Part shown: positions 1 through 6,580 of the stretch, one piece after another
How positions within the stretch are numbered: position 1 is the first letter of the stretch
How the letters are laid out: the number at the start of each line of letters is the position of its first letter
DNA from: an uncultured Traorella sp.
GTDB taxonomy: Bacteria > Bacillota_I > Bacilli_A > Erysipelotrichales > Erysipelotrichaceae
Length of the DNA stretch: 14,424 nucleotides
Direction: 5' to 3'
Assembly (NCBI GenBank): GCA_945938205.1
Contig: CAMEUL010000009.1
Span: 1 to 14,424 of the forward strand
Notes under the pieces: model-generated
The model's input: the letters and a program-made list of their open reading frames with translations, nothing else
What the model was told of the DNA's origin: nothing
Database searches by the model: none
Program-made: the position numbers and the translations under genes

Positions 1-71
1 GTCAGAAACACAAAGGAAAAAAGAATCAGACTGATCCATGCGATATTTGTTTTCGAAAAAAACTTTTTCAT
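1..71 (-). CDS. livM: Branched-chain amino acid ABC transporter permease LivM (N-terminal 23 residues only)
   Basis: Partial gene cut by the window edge. It begins with ATG at 71-69, three bases after the livH stop codon at 77-75. The visible product is basic and then hydrophobic (MKKFFSKTNIAWISLILFS), which fits the start of an inner-membrane permease. In this transporter family livM follows livH and the two permeases pair in the membrane. The call rests on position and on the hydrophobic start, not on any LivM motif, because too little is visible. The start lies inside the livH tail region, so the two are probably translationally coupled. Confidence 0.7.
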   Translation of the reverse strand, partial: MKKFFSKTNIAWISLILFSFVFL

Positions 72-74
72 AAA

Positions 75-953
75 CTACACCTTTTCCTTTACATTTTTAC
101 CCAAGAGTCCTTGAGGCTTCAAAACCAGAATAAGTATTAAGATAATATAAACAACTGCATCCTGATATAATGATCCGCCATAACCACTGACCAGTGTTTC
201 ACTGATGCCAATAAAGAATCCTCCAAGCATTGCTCCCGGTATAATACCGATTCCTCCAAATACTGCCGCAATAAAAGCTTTCACTCCTGGAATCATTCCC
301 ATGAGCGGATTGATGGAATTATAATAAACACCTACCAGCACACCAGCTGCTCCTGCCAATGCACTTCCAATCGCAAAGGTTGCGGAAATGGTAGTATCCA
401 CATTGATTCCCATCAGTTTGGCAGCCTCTGCATCCACGCTGACGGCACGCATAGCACGTCCGATCTTCGTTTTCTTAACGATAAACTGCAACAGGATCAT
501 CAATACGATCGTCACGACAAAAATCAGGATCTGCGGAGAGGTGATTCTCAAACCAAACACATAAAACACATGTTCCGGCAATACCGTTGGGAATGTTTTG
601 ATGCCAGGACCCATTACCTTTTGTGTTCCCGCTTCTAGAAAGTAACTGATTCCTATAGCTGTAATAAGAGCTGTAATTCGCGTTGCATTTCTAAGCGGTT
701 TATAAGCAATTCTTTCAATGAGTACACCAATCAGGGCACATCCGATCATGGCAATGATCAATGCCTCAAAAAGGCCAACCCCTAATACGGTAATGGAAAG
801 AAATCCAATAAAGGCCCCAAGCATATAAATATCCCCATGTGCAAAGTTGATCAATTTAATGATTCCATAGACCATTGTATATCCCAAAGCAATCAGTGCA
901 TAAATGCTTCCTAACGACAGTCCATTGACCAGCTGTTGAAAAAAGATTTCCAT
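75..953 (-). CDS. livH: Branched-chain amino acid ABC transporter permease LivH
   Basis: A 292-residue integral membrane permease, normal length for LivH. It forms half of the channel that imports leucine, isoleucine and valine (or a related substrate) using ligand delivered by the LivJ lipoprotein. Family marks are the N-terminal LINFAHGDIYMLGAF segment (about residues 34-48) and the cytoplasmic loop RAVSVDAEAAKLMGINVDT (about 168-186), which in this family contacts the ATPase. Several hydrophobic helices span the rest, ending in LKPQGLLGK. The start is fixed by the ribosome binding site AGAAGGGGG a few bases upstream. The gene lies between livJ and livM, with a hairpin separating it from livJ. 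The true substrate cannot be read from sequence. Confidence 0.93.
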   Translation of the reverse strand: MEIFFQQLVNGLSLGSIYALIALGYTMVYGIIKLINFAHGDIYMLGAFIGFLSITVLGVGLFEALIIAMIGCALIGVLIERIAYKPLRNATRITALITAIGISYFLEAGTQKVMGPGIKTFPTVLPEHVFYVFGLRITSPQILIFVVTIVLMILLQFIVKKTKIGRAMRAVSVDAEAAKLMGINVDTTISATFAIGSALAGAAGVLVGVYYNSINPLMGMIPGVKAFIAAVFGGIGIIPGAMLGGFFIGISETLVSGYGGSLYQDAVVYIILILILVLKPQGLLGKNVKEKV

Positions 954-975
954 AATATCCCCCTTCTAATCAAAA

Positions 976-999
976 ATAGGAGGAATTTCTTCCTCCTAT
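976..999 (-). terminator. Intercistronic hairpin between livJ and livH (partial terminator or mRNA stabiliser)
   Basis: Perfect 10-bp inverted repeat, arms 976-985 and 990-999, with a 4-base loop. On the minus strand it is followed directly by TTTTTG, so it has the form of an intrinsic terminator. It lies between the binding-protein gene and its permease. Incomplete termination or 3'-end protection there would give the usual excess of binding protein over permease. Its stem contains AGGAGGAA, identical to a Shine-Dalgarno core. Confidence 0.75.
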
Positions 1000-1012
1000 C
1001 ATTAACATAACA

Positions 1013-2185
1013 TTAATTCTTTGGAGTTACATTGACTGCATCTGATTGAACACCATCCACCAGTTCAACAACCAATACAGATTTGATTGGTGTGTGGTTT
1101 TCATCAAATGTAAAGCTTCCTGTGATTCCTGAAAATTCAATTTTGTCAAGTTCAGCCTTAATAGCAGCTCCGTCAGTGCTGTTGGCACTTTCTACTGCCT
1201 GAATCAGTAAGTTAGTAGCATCAAATGCTAACGCAGCAAACATGTTAGGTTCTTCATTGTATTCTTTCTTGTATGCATCAATAAATGCCTGAAGTTCAGC
1301 ACTTGCTCCTACTGTTGTATAAGCTGTTGTATAGTAGACATCATTCAAATTCTTAGCTTCTGCCAGAGAAACCAATGTTTCAGAATCAAATCCGTCAGGT
1401 CCAATGATTTTTGCGTCAATACCTAAGCTCTTAGCCTGCTTGATAATCAGCCCTGCTTCCTGATAATATCCAGGAATATAAAGAACATCAAAGTTTTTAG
1501 AAGCTAATGAAGTTAATACAGAATTGAAATCAGTTGTTTTTGACTGATAACTTTCAGTTGCGACAACAGTTCCTCCAAGTTTTGTAAACTGTTCTGTAAA
1601 TGCTTTGGTCAATCCTTTTCCATAATCGCTGACTTCTCCATAAATAGCAGCTGTTTTCGCATTCAGTGTGTCATAAGCAAATTGTGCCATGGCTGCACCC
1701 TGGAAAGAATCTTCGAAGCAGATACGATATGCATAATCATAAACAGCACTGTTTGCATCTTTTGTATCCACATGTGTTACATTGATTTCAGTAGCACTTG
1801 GTGAGATAACAGGCAATTTCGCATCATTGTTTACCTGATAGGTTGCTTTAGAAGCACCGCTTGTGGCAGGTCCTACAACCCCAATGACTTTTGCAGCTAC
1901 AACTTGATTGGCAATGGATACTGCTTCTGTGGTATCAGATTTATTGTCAAATTCAATACCTTCATATACTGTAGATCCAGATTTTTCATTTGCCAGTTTA
2001 ATGGCGAGCTGTGCCCCTTTCTTTTCAGCGTTACCATAATCGGCAACTTCCCCTGTTAATTCGAAGTGAAGACCAATCTTCTTAGTATCTCCTCCTCCTC
2101 CAGTAGAGCCTTGTGAACATCCGGTAAGAGCACTCAAGGCCAAGGCACCTGCGGCCAATACTTTCAACAAATTTTTCGAATCCAT
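1013..2185 (-). CDS. livJ: Branched-chain amino acid ABC transporter substrate-binding lipoprotein (LivJ/LivK-type)
   Basis: Extracytoplasmic solute-binding protein of the type I periplasmic-binding fold, 390 residues. It begins with a lipoprotein signal: basic start, hydrophobic stretch, and lipobox LTGC with the acylated cysteine at residue 23. A Ser/Gly linker follows (GSTGGGG). The mature part starts KIGLHFELTGEVADYGN, typical of LivJ-like receptors. I chose ATG at 2185 because AGGAG lies nine bases upstream. An in-frame ATG at 2227 would add 14 residues but lies upstream of the predicted -10 box, so it would not be transcribed. Livh and livM follow. The ligand is inferred from the family; related receptors also bind amides or urea. 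Confidence 0.92.
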   Translation of the reverse strand: MDSKNLLKVLAAGALALSALTGCSQGSTGGGGDTKKIGLHFELTGEVADYGNAEKKGAQLAIKLANEKSGSTVYEGIEFDNKSDTTEAVSIANQVVAAKVIGVVGPATSGASKATYQVNNDAKLPVISPSATEINVTHVDTKDANSAVYDYAYRICFEDSFQGAAMAQFAYDTLNAKTAAIYGEVSDYGKGLTKAFTEQFTKLGGTVVATESYQSKTTDFNSVLTSLASKNFDVLYIPGYYQEAGLIIKQAKSLGIDAKIIGPDGFDSETLVSLAEAKNLNDVYYTTAYTTVGASAELQAFIDAYKKEYNEEPNMFAALAFDATNLLIQAVESANSTDGAAIKAELDKIEFSGITGSFTFDENHTPIKSVLVVELVDGVQSDAVNVTPKN

Positions 2186-2215
2186 ATTCTTAATCTCCTT
2201 TATGTTTGTGAGTTT

Positions 2216-2243
2216 ATTATAATTCATTTCAAATAATTTTCAA
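2216..2243 (-). promoter_or_regulatory. Sigma-A-type promoter of the liv operon
   Basis: On the minus strand: TTGAAA (2243-2238), a 16-base spacer, then TATAAT (2221-2216). Transcription would start near 2209, leaving a leader of about 24 bases with the livJ ribosome binding site. This placement also decides the livJ start codon. Confidence 0.75.
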
Positions 2244-2259
2244 CCCCTTTTTCAATATT

Positions 2260-2284
2260 TTACATTAAAATGTAACAGTTTACA
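2260..2284. promoter_or_regulatory. Possible operator: clustered TGTAA/TTACA half-sites upstream of the liv promoter
   Basis: The plus strand contains TTACATT-AA-AATGTAA (2260-2275), an inverted repeat with 7-bp arms. Its right arm also pairs with TTACA at 2280-2284, giving three half-sites in 25 bases. The cluster begins 16 bases upstream of the -35 box, a usual place for an activator or an AT-rich upstream element. No regulator is identified. Confidence 0.4.
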
Positions 2285-2301
2285 TTTTTGCACATAAGAA
2301 A

Positions 2302-2322
2302 GGTGCATCTTTATGATGCACC
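2302..2322 (-). terminator. Intrinsic terminator of the pgk-tpiA operon
   Basis: Inverted repeat GGTGCATC / GATGCACC, arms 2302-2309 and 2315-2322, with a 5-base loop, five bases past the tpiA stop. On the minus strand it is followed by TTTCTTATG, a moderate U-rich tail. Confidence 0.75.
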
Positions 2323-2327
2323 AAGAA

Positions 2328-3071
2328 TTAACGAGTTTTTTCGATCAATTCTTTGAAAGAATCAATTTTCAATGAAGCTCCACCAATCAAAGCTCCATCG
2401 ATATCTTCCATTGCCATATATTCAGCAATGTTTTCAGGTTTTACGGATCCACCATACTGAACACGAACTTTGTCAGCAGCTTCATCACCGTACATTACAC
2501 GAACCTGATCACGAACAATGTGGCAGCAATTCTGAGCGATTTCCTTCGTTGCAGATTTTCCTGTACCGATTGCCCAAATTGGTTCATAAGCAATCACTAA
2601 TTCACTGACACATTTTGGACACAAGTCAGCTAAGCTTCCACTCAACTGTTCACGGATAACTTTTTCAGTTTCTCCGGCATCAAACTGAGCTTCGCTTTCA
2701 CCAATACATACGATTGGAGTAATACCTGCTTCAATCAAACGTTTTGCTTTCTTGTTGACTGTTTCATCAGTATCTCCAAACATCTGACGACGTTCAGAAT
2801 GTCCAATGATGCAGTATTTTACACCGATTTCTTCCAACATTGGAACACTGACTTCTCCAGTGAAAGCTCCACTGTCTGCAAAGTGACAGTTTTCAGCAGC
2901 AACGATCAAATTTTTAGCCAACTTGTTTGCTTCATTCAAAGCTAAGAAAGAAGTAGCAACACCATAAGTAGCTCCATCATGACAAGCAGGATCGACTGCT
3001 TTGATAAATTCAACTGCTTCCGCAATTGTTTTGTTCATTTTCCAGTTTCCAACAATAATAGGTTTTCTCAT
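2328..3071 (-). CDS. tpiA: Triose-phosphate isomerase
   Basis: Glycolytic enzyme interconverting dihydroxyacetone phosphate and glyceraldehyde 3-phosphate in the cytoplasm; 247 residues, the family's usual length. Visible family motifs include the substrate-binding NWKMNK near the start, the catalytic histidine in CIIGHSERR, the catalytic glutamate in AYEPIWAIGTGK (start of the mobile loop), and phosphate-binding YGGSVK and LIGGASL. The start is the ATG at 3071, giving the standard MRKPIIVGNWKMNK. A longer in-frame reading from 3143 would overlap pgk and adds 24 residues with no family similarity. The pgk stop is one base upstream, so the pair is probably co-translated. The terminator at 2302-2322 ends the operon. 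Confidence 0.97.
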   Translation of the reverse strand: MRKPIIVGNWKMNKTIAEAVEFIKAVDPACHDGATYGVATSFLALNEANKLAKNLIVAAENCHFADSGAFTGEVSVPMLEEIGVKYCIIGHSERRQMFGDTDETVNKKAKRLIEAGITPIVCIGESEAQFDAGETEKVIREQLSGSLADLCPKCVSELVIAYEPIWAIGTGKSATKEIAQNCCHIVRDQVRVMYGDEAADKVRVQYGGSVKPENIAEYMAMEDIDGALIGGASLKIDSFKELIEKTR

Positions 3072-3072
3072 C

Positions 3073-4269
3073 TTATTTATCCTGAATTGCCGCAATACCT
3101 GGCAATACCTTTCCTTCCATGTATTCAAGTGAAGCTCCTCCACCTGTAGAGATGTGAGAGAACTTGTCAGCGAATCCTAACTGAATAGCAGCAGCAGCAC
3201 TGTCTCCACCACCGATTACAGTAGTAGCATTTGGCAATTCGCTGATAGCTTTGCAGACTTCAAGTGTACCATTTGCGAATGGTTTCATTTCAAATACACC
3301 CATAGGTCCGTTCCATACAACAGTCTTAGCACCCTGAAGAGTTTCTCTGTATAAAGCCACAGTTTTTGGTCCAATGTCAAGACCTTGCCAATCGCTAGGG
3401 ATCTTATTAGAATCAACTACCTGAGTAGCAGCATCTTCAGCGAATCTGTCGGCAATTACGTTATCTACAGGCAATACCAGTTTGTCCCCAGCTTTTTCCA
3501 TGTATTCTTTAGCCATTTCAATACGGTCTTCTTCTAACAGAGACTGACCTACTTCATATCCTTTAGCTTTCAGGAATGTATAAGCCATACCACCACCGAT
3601 AATGACCTTATCAGCAATCTTCAATAAGTTATCAACAACAGCAATCTTGTCGGATACTTTTGCACCACCAATGATAGCTACAAATGGATGTTCTGGAGTA
3701 TCAACAGCAGCACCCAGCATCTTCACTTCTTTTTCAACCAAGAATCCTAATGCACTTGGAAGAATAGAAGGAATTCCTGCAGTAGAAGCATGAGCACGGT
3801 GTACTGAACCGAAAGCATCTTCTACGAACAGATCTCCAAGACTTGCCCAATATTTACCTAATTCAGGATCGTTCTTGCTTTCACCCTTTTCATAACGAGT
3901 GTTCTGCATCAATACGATTTCTCCGTCGTTCAGATCAGCTACTGCCTTTTCCAGTTCTTCACCACGAGTTACAGGAACAAAAGTAACTTTTGTATCGACA
4001 ACTTCTGCCAATCTCTTGGCAACAACTGCCATATCATTTTTCTTCTTATCTGCTTCGCATTTTTCTGGATCCTTATGATCTACTTTACCTAAGTGAGACA
4101 TCAGAATCACTTTTGCCTTATTTTCAACCAAATAGTTAATGGTTGGCAATGCGGCCATAATACGGTTATCATTTGTAATTACACCGTCTTTTCTAGGTAC
4201 GTTGAAGTCAACACGAACAATGACGCGTTTTCCCGCAACATCTAAATCTTTGACTGTTCTTTTAGCCAT
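3073..4269 (-). CDS. pgk: Phosphoglycerate kinase
   Basis: Cytoplasmic glycolytic kinase making ATP and 3-phosphoglycerate from 1,3-bisphosphoglycerate and ADP; 398 residues, full length. The N-terminal domain shows RVDFNVP (substrate binding, about residues 19-25), SHLGK, and the conserved RAHAS segment. The C-terminal nucleotide domain shows IGGAKVSDKI, NGPMGVFE and the ATP-binding VIGGGDSAAA near the end. The start has AGGAGG ten bases upstream. The gene is first in a two-gene operon with tpiA; other glycolytic genes often linked to them are not in the window. The promoter lies at 4300-4328. Confidence 0.97.
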   Translation of the reverse strand: MAKRTVKDLDVAGKRVIVRVDFNVPRKDGVITNDNRIMAALPTINYLVENKAKVILMSHLGKVDHKDPEKCEADKKKNDMAVVAKRLAEVVDTKVTFVPVTRGEELEKAVADLNDGEIVLMQNTRYEKGESKNDPELGKYWASLGDLFVEDAFGSVHRAHASTAGIPSILPSALGFLVEKEVKMLGAAVDTPEHPFVAIIGGAKVSDKIAVVDNLLKIADKVIIGGGMAYTFLKAKGYEVGQSLLEEDRIEMAKEYMEKAGDKLVLPVDNVIADRFAEDAATQVVDSNKIPSDWQGLDIGPKTVALYRETLQGAKTVVWNGPMGVFEMKPFANGTLEVCKAISELPNATTVIGGGDSAAAAIQLGFADKFSHISTGGGASLEYMEGKVLPGIAAIQDK

Positions 4270-4299
4270 AACTAAAAATCCTCCTCTATGAACGTATTT

Positions 4300-4328
4300 A
4301 TTATATCACTAAAAGATTTCCCACTCAA
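4300..4328 (-). promoter_or_regulatory. Strong sigma-A-type promoter of pgk-tpiA
   Basis: On the minus strand: TTGAGT (4328-4323), a 17-base spacer, and a perfect TATAAT (4305-4300). The start point would lie near 4293, about 23 bases before the pgk ATG, leaving room for the AGGAGG site. Confidence 0.85.
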
Positions 4329-4371
4329 TAAGAACTAATTAGAATTTTCACATATAGAAGTCAAGAAAATA

Positions 4372-4380
4372 TGATACAAT
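4372..4380 (+). promoter_or_regulatory. Extended -10 promoter of the nucleoid-associated protein gene
   Basis: TG-A-TACAAT (4372-4380) fits an extended -10 element. I see no convincing -35 box at the right distance. The start codon is at 4396, so the leader would be only about 8-10 bases with GGTG as a weak ribosome binding site. Confidence 0.5.
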
Positions 4381-4395
4381 ACCCCCGGTGATATT

Positions 4396-5385
4396 ATGGA
4401 AATCAATAAACTTATTCTGCATATCTTAGATACTCAAAAAAACATCTTTGTACCCAGCGAATGCGAAATCAACAAACTCAACGAAGATATCGTTCCTCTT
4501 GTCGAAAGCAAACTGAATCGTATCTTTAAAAGCAGCAATAAAAAGCAAGCCCATTTTCAAAACAGTCCTGTTGAAAAAATCATTTTTGACTATAAAACAA
4601 ATGTCATTGATTTTGTGACCTGTTCTCAAAAAATTGCGCATTACTTATTTGAAGAAAAAAGAAAATACAATATTTTTCATTCCAGTGATTTCATTTTTGC
4701 GGAAGTCAAACATGAAGATATAAGATATCTTGTAGGTATGGATAATGCGCATTTTGCACGTTTGACCCATAAAACAAACACACTCGAAGATAAGATCCAA
4801 AATGATATTATTTTTGAAAACTCACTATTCTCAAGCAATTTAACCAAAGAAGATCGCATCTTCATTGTCGAATACTCCAACTCATCCCTACAGCTCATTG
4901 AAAACCCCTATGTTTTTCAAACCAATAAGATTTATGTGCTTCAAGAAATTCTCATGTGCAGCGCAAAACCAAGCTATACAGAAACACTAAAAGCCATGAC
5001 CCTTGCGGTAGAATCATTAACACAAAAGCATGAATTAGATGACACAAAGACCTTACCTGCCTTAAAAGCAGCCATTAAGAATGCCATCACTCTTGATAAG
5101 GTAATTGAACCTGAAGAAATCATCGAAGATGTTTTTGAAGATCAAAACATTCAAGAAGAATTTAAGGAAGAAATTAAAAAAATGGGAATTCAATCCTTGG
5201 AAGTAGAAAACATCAAACCCAACAAACAATTATCCTATCAAAAAATAAAAACAGACAACGGTATTGAAATCACATTGCCTGTCGATTATATGCATCAAAA
5301 AGACATGGTTGAATTTATCCACGAAAGTAATGGCAAGATTTCTATTCAAATCAAAAACATATCATCACTTATCACTAAGCACTAA
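4396..5385 (+). CDS. Nucleoid-associated protein (YejK/NdpA-like 37-kDa family)
   Basis: A 329-residue cytoplasmic protein resembling the 37-kDa nucleoid-associated family (YejK/NdpA). Characters that suggest this are the overall length, an N-terminal half with EKIIFDYKTN and the segment FAEVKHEDIRYLVGMDNAHF (about residues 102-121), and a C-terminal half ending in a basic-hydrophobic IQIKNIS stretch preceded by LPVDYMHQKDMVEFI. In other bacteria, family members bind DNA, but their physiological role is poorly defined. It is the only convincing plus-strand gene here and diverges from pgk. Its coding density and composition are lower in GC than the glycolytic genes. The assignment is by recalled family features, without an alignment. 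Confidence 0.72.
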   Translation: MEINKLILHILDTQKNIFVPSECEINKLNEDIVPLVESKLNRIFKSSNKKQAHFQNSPVEKIIFDYKTNVIDFVTCSQKIAHYLFEEKRKYNIFHSSDFIFAEVKHEDIRYLVGMDNAHFARLTHKTNTLEDKIQNDIIFENSLFSSNLTKEDRIFIVEYSNSSLQLIENPYVFQTNKIYVLQEILMCSAKPSYTETLKAMTLAVESLTQKHELDDTKTLPALKAAIKNAITLDKVIEPEEIIEDVFEDQNIQEEFKEEIKKMGIQSLEVENIKPNKQLSYQKIKTDNGIEITLPVDYMHQKDMVEFIHESNGKISIQIKNISSLITKH

Positions 5386-5416
5386 ATATCGTTCCATTTC
5401 AGTCTATTTATTTTCT

Positions 5417-5566
5417 TCACAAAGAATAGTTGAATCCTATATAGATAATAACTAATCCTCCAGCCATGCCAAACGCTGAAATATAAGGGATCTGAAACAA
5501 ATAATGTAGAATCACATACATCATTACCCCCCCTACAACAAAGCCAATTATAGAATACTTTTTCAT
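5417..5566 (-). CDS. Two-helix membrane microprotein A, paralogue of the histidine kinase sensor domain
   Basis: A 49-residue open frame starting MKKYSIIGFVVGGVMMYVI, with AGAGGA eight bases upstream of ATG 5566. It is almost entirely hydrophobic, with two probable helices (about residues 5-21 and 29-46) and a basic start, so it should sit in the membrane. By eye about 28 of 48 aligned residues match the 51-residue microprotein at 6415-6570. Its first 31 residues match the start of the kinase at 7224-7940 (shared MKK, GF, G, YVILH, LF). It has one extra glycine from a run of seven G. Codons after its TGA (AGA AAA TAA) match the RKK end of the longer paralogue, suggesting an acquired early stop. 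It converges on the 4396-5385 gene. Function unknown. Confidence 0.65.
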   Translation of the reverse strand: MKKYSIIGFVVGGVMMYVILHYLFQIPYISAFGMAGGLVIIYIGFNYSL

Positions 5567-5666
5567 AACATTTTTCCTCTATAAAGGATTTCAAACAATG
5601 TAAAATATTTTAAAAGATAACAGACTTATATTAAAATTAAAATGAGTTTTAGAAGAGAAGAAACAA

Positions 5667-5704
5667 AAAAAATCCTCCTGTTGAAGAGAACAGGAGGATT
5701 TTTT
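5667..5704. terminator. Strong bidirectional terminator
   Basis: Perfect inverted repeat with a 10-bp core (5673-5682 / 5689-5698), extended by flanking A:T pairs to about 16 bp, with a 6-base loop. On the minus strand eight T follow the core, fitting termination of the secreted-peptide cluster after the 65-residue membrane protein. On the plus strand six T follow, so it could also end transcription from the 4396-5385 gene, about 280 bases away. Confidence 0.88.
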
Positions 5705-5787
5705 GTTTACACTTTTGCATAGATGCGCTATTGTAATACTACTCTATAAAGCATTATAAAATTGCCCTGCCATCACATATGATGAAA

Positions 5788-5985
5788 TTATTTGGTTTTT
5801 TTATTAAATAATCTTTTCTTTAATCTATATAAATAAAACCACATTAAAATCAGTATAATTAAACCGATAATAAGGCTTATTAAGGGACTAATGACATGAT
5901 TATCCACAAAATACCTTAGCAAAATTAACAGTATTGGTTGTAATAAAATAATTAGTTCTAATTTTTCAAATGTTTTTTTTGTCAT
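5788..5985 (-). CDS. Small two-helix membrane protein, possible immunity protein
   Basis: A 65-residue protein with two hydrophobic helices (about residues 10-26 and 32-52) and a strongly basic tail (YRLKKRLFNKKTK), so the tail probably faces the cytoplasm. The start ATG 5985 has GGGGT upstream. It begins 17 bases after the secreted-peptide gene at 6003-6218 and is last before the terminator at 5667-5704. Small basic membrane proteins next to secreted toxic peptides are often immunity proteins, but nothing specific in the sequence proves that. It does not resemble the YVIL-type microproteins nearby. No family recognised. Confidence 0.6.
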   Translation of the reverse strand: MTKKTFEKLELIILLQPILLILLRYFVDNHVISPLISLIIGLIILILMWFYLYRLKKRLFNKKTK

Positions 5986-6002
5986 AAACTACCCCACAAT
6001 AA

Positions 6003-6218
6003 CTACATTGTATTCCCAATATCCATTACAAGCAGCTGAATGCATCGGGACACATCCTTTCCATCATCATTAATAAATGTACTTTCTTCTATAAAATCTA
6101 TTGTATCACATTTATTAGCGCATACATTAGTACTTTCACTTTCTTTAGCGGATACACTATTTTGAAAATTTAATAATATGAGTGCACATGTCATAATTAT
6201 AGATAGAGTTTATTTCAT
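6003..6218 (-). pseudogene. Small secreted Cys-containing peptide gene with a nonsense codon at position 3
   Basis: A perfect AGGAGG site precedes ATG 6218, but the frame reads Met-Lys-stop (TAA at 6212-6210) and then continues open for 68 more codons. The continuation TLSIIMTCALILLNFQNSVSA is the rest of a typical Sec signal peptide (written here in two parts: TLSIIMTCALI, LLNFQNSVSA), with probable cleavage after VSA. The mature part would be about 47 residues, acidic, with cysteines in NVCANKC and SRCIQ. One change (TAA from AAA) would give the usual MKK start. Initiation at the next in-frame ATG (6194) is possible, but it lacks a ribosome binding site and the basic n-region. No family recognised. 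It lies between the lipoprotein and the two-helix membrane protein. Confidence 0.65.
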
Positions 6219-6244
6219 TAGATTACCTCCTACTAAATCCTAAA

Positions 6245-6415
6245 TTAAATTTTAATAGATAAGATCGATATTTGAATTATGATTTTTTCCTTACTTTTAA
6301 TTAAATTATCCAGTTCATGTATGCTACTTATATATCTAAACTCAGCGACTCTCCTTTGACAACTGACTAAGTAGCATGATATTAACAAAATACATAAAAT
6401 TCTTTTTTTGTTCAT
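6245..6415 (-). CDS. Very small lipoprotein, possibly a truncated accessory protein
   Basis: A 56-residue frame beginning MNKKRILCILLISCYLVSC, a lipoprotein signal with lipobox LVSC and the acylated cysteine at residue 19. The start overlaps the stop of the upstream microprotein as TGATG, which is strong evidence that it is translated by coupling. The mature part is only about 37 residues (QRRVAEFRYISSIHELDNL, then IKSKEKIIIQISILSIKI). The pattern of a short helix followed by KEKIIIQIS is faintly like the first helix and strand of thioredoxin-like bacteriocin accessory proteins, but no CxxC follows before the stop. It could therefore be a truncated relative. That resemblance is inference; no family is firmly recognised. 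Confidence 0.6.
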   Translation of the reverse strand: MNKKRILCILLISCYLVSCQRRVAEFRYISSIHELDNLIKSKEKIIIQISILSIKI

Positions 6416-6570
6416 CACTTTTTTCTTAAATAGTAATTCAACACCAAATTCATCATAAATAACACTCCCGCAACACTCAATGCTGCAATATAAGAGAAAT
6501 GAAAGAGATAACGTAGTATCACATACATTATTACCCCTACAGCAAAACCTATTATCGTATATTTTTTCAT
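6415..6570 (-). CDS. Two-helix membrane microprotein B, paralogue of the histidine kinase sensor domain
   Basis: A 51-residue hydrophobic protein beginning MKKYTIIGFAVGVIMYVIL and ending in a basic NYYLRKK tail; two probable helices (about residues 5-22 and 27-47). GAGGAG upstream of ATG 6570 overlaps the stop codon of the 152-residue precursor (CATTGAGGAG), so the two genes are tightly coupled. A longer in-frame reading from 6633 would run inside the precursor gene and is unlikely. The protein matches microprotein A over its length and the N-terminal membrane part of the kinase at 7224-7940 (MKK, GF, G, YVIL, LF, S-x-I). Co-expression with the secreted precursor suggests a role in sensing, immunity or export; which one cannot be told. 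Confidence 0.8.
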   Translation of the reverse strand: MKKYTIIGFAVGVIMYVILRYLFHFSYIAALSVAGVLFMMNLVLNYYLRKK

Positions 6571-6580
6571 AATATTCTCC

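Noticed and set aside
2328..3143. TpiA extended at its N-terminus by 24 residues
   Set aside because: The extra residues overlap pgk in another frame and have no family similarity; ATG 3071 gives the standard start.
5382..5594. 70-residue minus-strand frame with many Cys and Trp
   Set aside because: It overlaps microprotein A in another frame. Only the 5417-5566 frame has a ribosome binding site and similarity to its neighbours.
5600..5790. CRISPR, tRNA or riboswitch in the noncoding gaps
   Set aside because: I found no regular spacer-repeat pattern, tRNA cloverleaf or known riboswitch core in this or the other gaps; the only structures are the terminators listed.
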